Shown one piece after another: positions 31,303 through 32,446 of a DNA stretch of 32,446 nt (the first letter of the stretch is position 1; each line of letters starts with the position of its first letter). The notes under the pieces are model-generated. The model did not search any database. It saw only the letters and a program-made list of their open reading frames with translations, and had not been told where the DNA came from. Position numbers and translations under genes: made by a program. The stretch comes from a virus. The stretch covers positions 1 through 32,446 of IMG/VR virus record IMGVR_UViG_3300042987_000527. One strand, 5' to 3'.

Positions 31303-32446
31303 ATGCCTCTTGCACTGCCCTTACCCGACGGTCGTTACGTGACAATTCGTGAAGGCGAAACGCCAGAACAAACGTACGCCCGCGCCATGCAGATGTATCC
31401 AGAAGCCTTTGAGCGCAAAGAAGCGCGCAAAGCGCCAACGGTTGCTGGGCAAGTAGGCGAATTTTTTAAAGGTGTTCTCCCCGGCGGTATCGGGGCGTTG
31501 GAGTCAGCGGCAGTCGGTGCATCAGCGCTTCTTCCGGAAGAAATGGAGAAGAGTGCTCGTGAAGGCATTGCCGGGCTTGCCAAAGCCGCCAAAGAACCGT
31601 TTGCCGCCAGCGCTGGGTACGAAGACACAGTTGGCCGTAAGTTTGGCGAAGCCGCTGGTTCCATTCTTCCTTTCTTTTTGACACGAGGCAGAGGCACTGC
31701 CGCTGGCCTTGGCGCTGGTATGGGCGCAGGCGAAGCCCGAGTTCGTGCTGAACAAGAAGGCGCTACAGGTGAACAACGTTCGTTGGCCACGAGTCTTGGC
31801 TCCGTGGTGGGTATCTCTGAGATGTTTGCGCCTATGCGCATACTGGGCCGTATTGACGAGCCAATTAAACAGGGCATTGCCGCCAGCCTCAAACGCATCG
31901 CCATTGCCGGTGGTGAAGAAGCCGCACAAGAAGCCGCCGCCCAAGCCGCCCAGAACCTGATTGCCAAGGGCATCTACAAACCCGAACAGTCGATCATTGA
32001 ACAAGTGGGCGAGTCTGCCGCGTACGGGGGCGCTGTTGGTGCGTTGGCGCAGGGTCTGCTGGACATGGCGCTGGGTCGTCGGGCTAAAAAATCCGGTGTA
32101 CAAAGTGAAGTTGATGTCGCCCGTGCCGAGGAAGAAGCCGCCCGTGCGGCCGAGGAAGCCCGCAAAGCCGAGCCCGGCTATGCCCGCCAGTTTGTTGAGG
32201 ATTATGAAACCCGCAAAGCGCAGTTCAAAGCCAATCTAAAAGAACTTAAACGTCCGGGCAACGACGCGTCGCCGGACGAGTGGGACATATACAAAACGCG
32301 CAAAGAAGCGCAAGACGCCCTCAAAGAAGGTTTGGCCAAAGACGCCAAAGAATACCTCAAACTGCGTCCGTTGGTGCAGGCTGAACTGGCTCAAGCCGCT
32401 GAAGAAGCGCGCAAAGCCAAACTGACTCCGTTTGAGTATGCGTTTG
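31303..32446 (+). CDS. Large polyvalent/ejection protein, 5' part only
   Basis: The open frame continues past the right edge; 381 residues are visible. ATG 31303 follows GGAA. The start, LPLPDGRYVTIREGETPEQT, then YARAMQMYPEAF, is a pattern I recall from giant phage proteins. Hydrophobic, Gly-rich stretches (about 45-65 and 120-145) come next. Around residues 203-262 an EEAAQEAAAQAAQNLI, then IEQVGESAAYGGAVGAL block resembles the helical linker modules of large polyvalent proteins that enter the host with phage DNA. A charged coiled coil begins near residue 270. Enzyme domains, if any, lie beyond the window. Confidence 0.7.
   Translation, partial: MPLALPLPDGRYVTIREGETPEQTYARAMQMYPEAFERKEARKAPTVAGQVGEFFKGVLPGGIGALESAAVGASALLPEEMEKSAREGIAGLAKAAKEPFAASAGYEDTVGRKFGEAAGSILPFFLTRGRGTAAGLGAGMGAGEARVRAEQEGATGEQRSLATSLGSVVGISEMFAPMRILGRIDEPIKQGIAASLKRIAIAGGEEAAQEAAAQAAQNLIAKGIYKPEQSIIEQVGESAAYGGAVGALAQGLLDMALGRRAKKSGVQSEVDVARAEEEAARAAEEARKAEPGYARQFVEDYETRKAQFKANLKELKRPGNDASPDEWDIYKTRKEAQDALKEGLAKDAKEYLKLRPLVQAELAQAAEEARKAKLTPFEYAF

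Overview
This window is a stretch of tailed-phage (Caudoviricetes) genome. Apart from one small gene at the left end, every gene lies on the plus strand, packed head to tail with short gaps or overlapping stop/start codons. The genes are virion assembly and lysis genes. The terminase, portal, scaffold and capsid set is followed by adaptor-like and nozzle-like proteins, with no tape-measure protein, major tail-tube protein or baseplate. That pattern suggests a short-tailed, podovirus-like particle. The 3TM-type holin, GH108-type endolysin and a lipoprotein signal peptide point to a Gram-negative host. Many of the small proteins belong to types I recognise from uncultured aquatic phages, but the host cannot be named from this sequence. 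No integrase, repressor, polymerase or tRNA gene is seen.

Layout: (1) 1-1002: a minus-strand hypothetical gene with its own terminator and a structured leader, then a non-coding, partly AT-rich region with a possible plus promoter. (2) 1003-9368: small and large terminase, portal, a small coupled gene, a GroES-like co-chaperonin, scaffold, two capsid-associated proteins and the major capsid protein, closed by a strong terminator. (3) 9369-14687: a hairpin-rich spacer, two small structural proteins, then a run of small lysine-rich proteins sharing short motifs, interleaved with a small membrane protein, a zinc-ribbon protein and two adaptor-like proteins. (4) 14687-20898: tail-appendage genes, including a 20-residue tandem-repeat protein and a 1323-residue fibre built of about 53 YadA-head-like 17-residue repeats and ending in a self-cleaving S74 chaperone domain. 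(5) 20922-23198: a membrane-protein and lysis cassette ending in holin and endolysin. (6) 23213-25932: nozzle-like protein and a beta-rich structural protein. (7) 25945-32446: an internal-virion or DNA-ejection block with two GNAT-like proteins among large Gly/Ala/Gln-rich proteins. The last gene, a probable large polyvalent ejection protein, runs off the right edge.

How the genes probably work together: terminase packages DNA through the portal into a scaffold-built capsid whose folding may be helped by the phage GroES. Adaptors and nozzle close the vertex. The S74-processed fibre and repeat proteins bind the host surface. The right-hand block is ejected with the DNA, and the lysis cassette releases progeny. 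The most notable points are the two-hairpin leader at 537-593, the cluster of small basic proteins with shared KGKT and GG boxes, the four-unit super-period in the fibre repeats, and the phage co-chaperonin.
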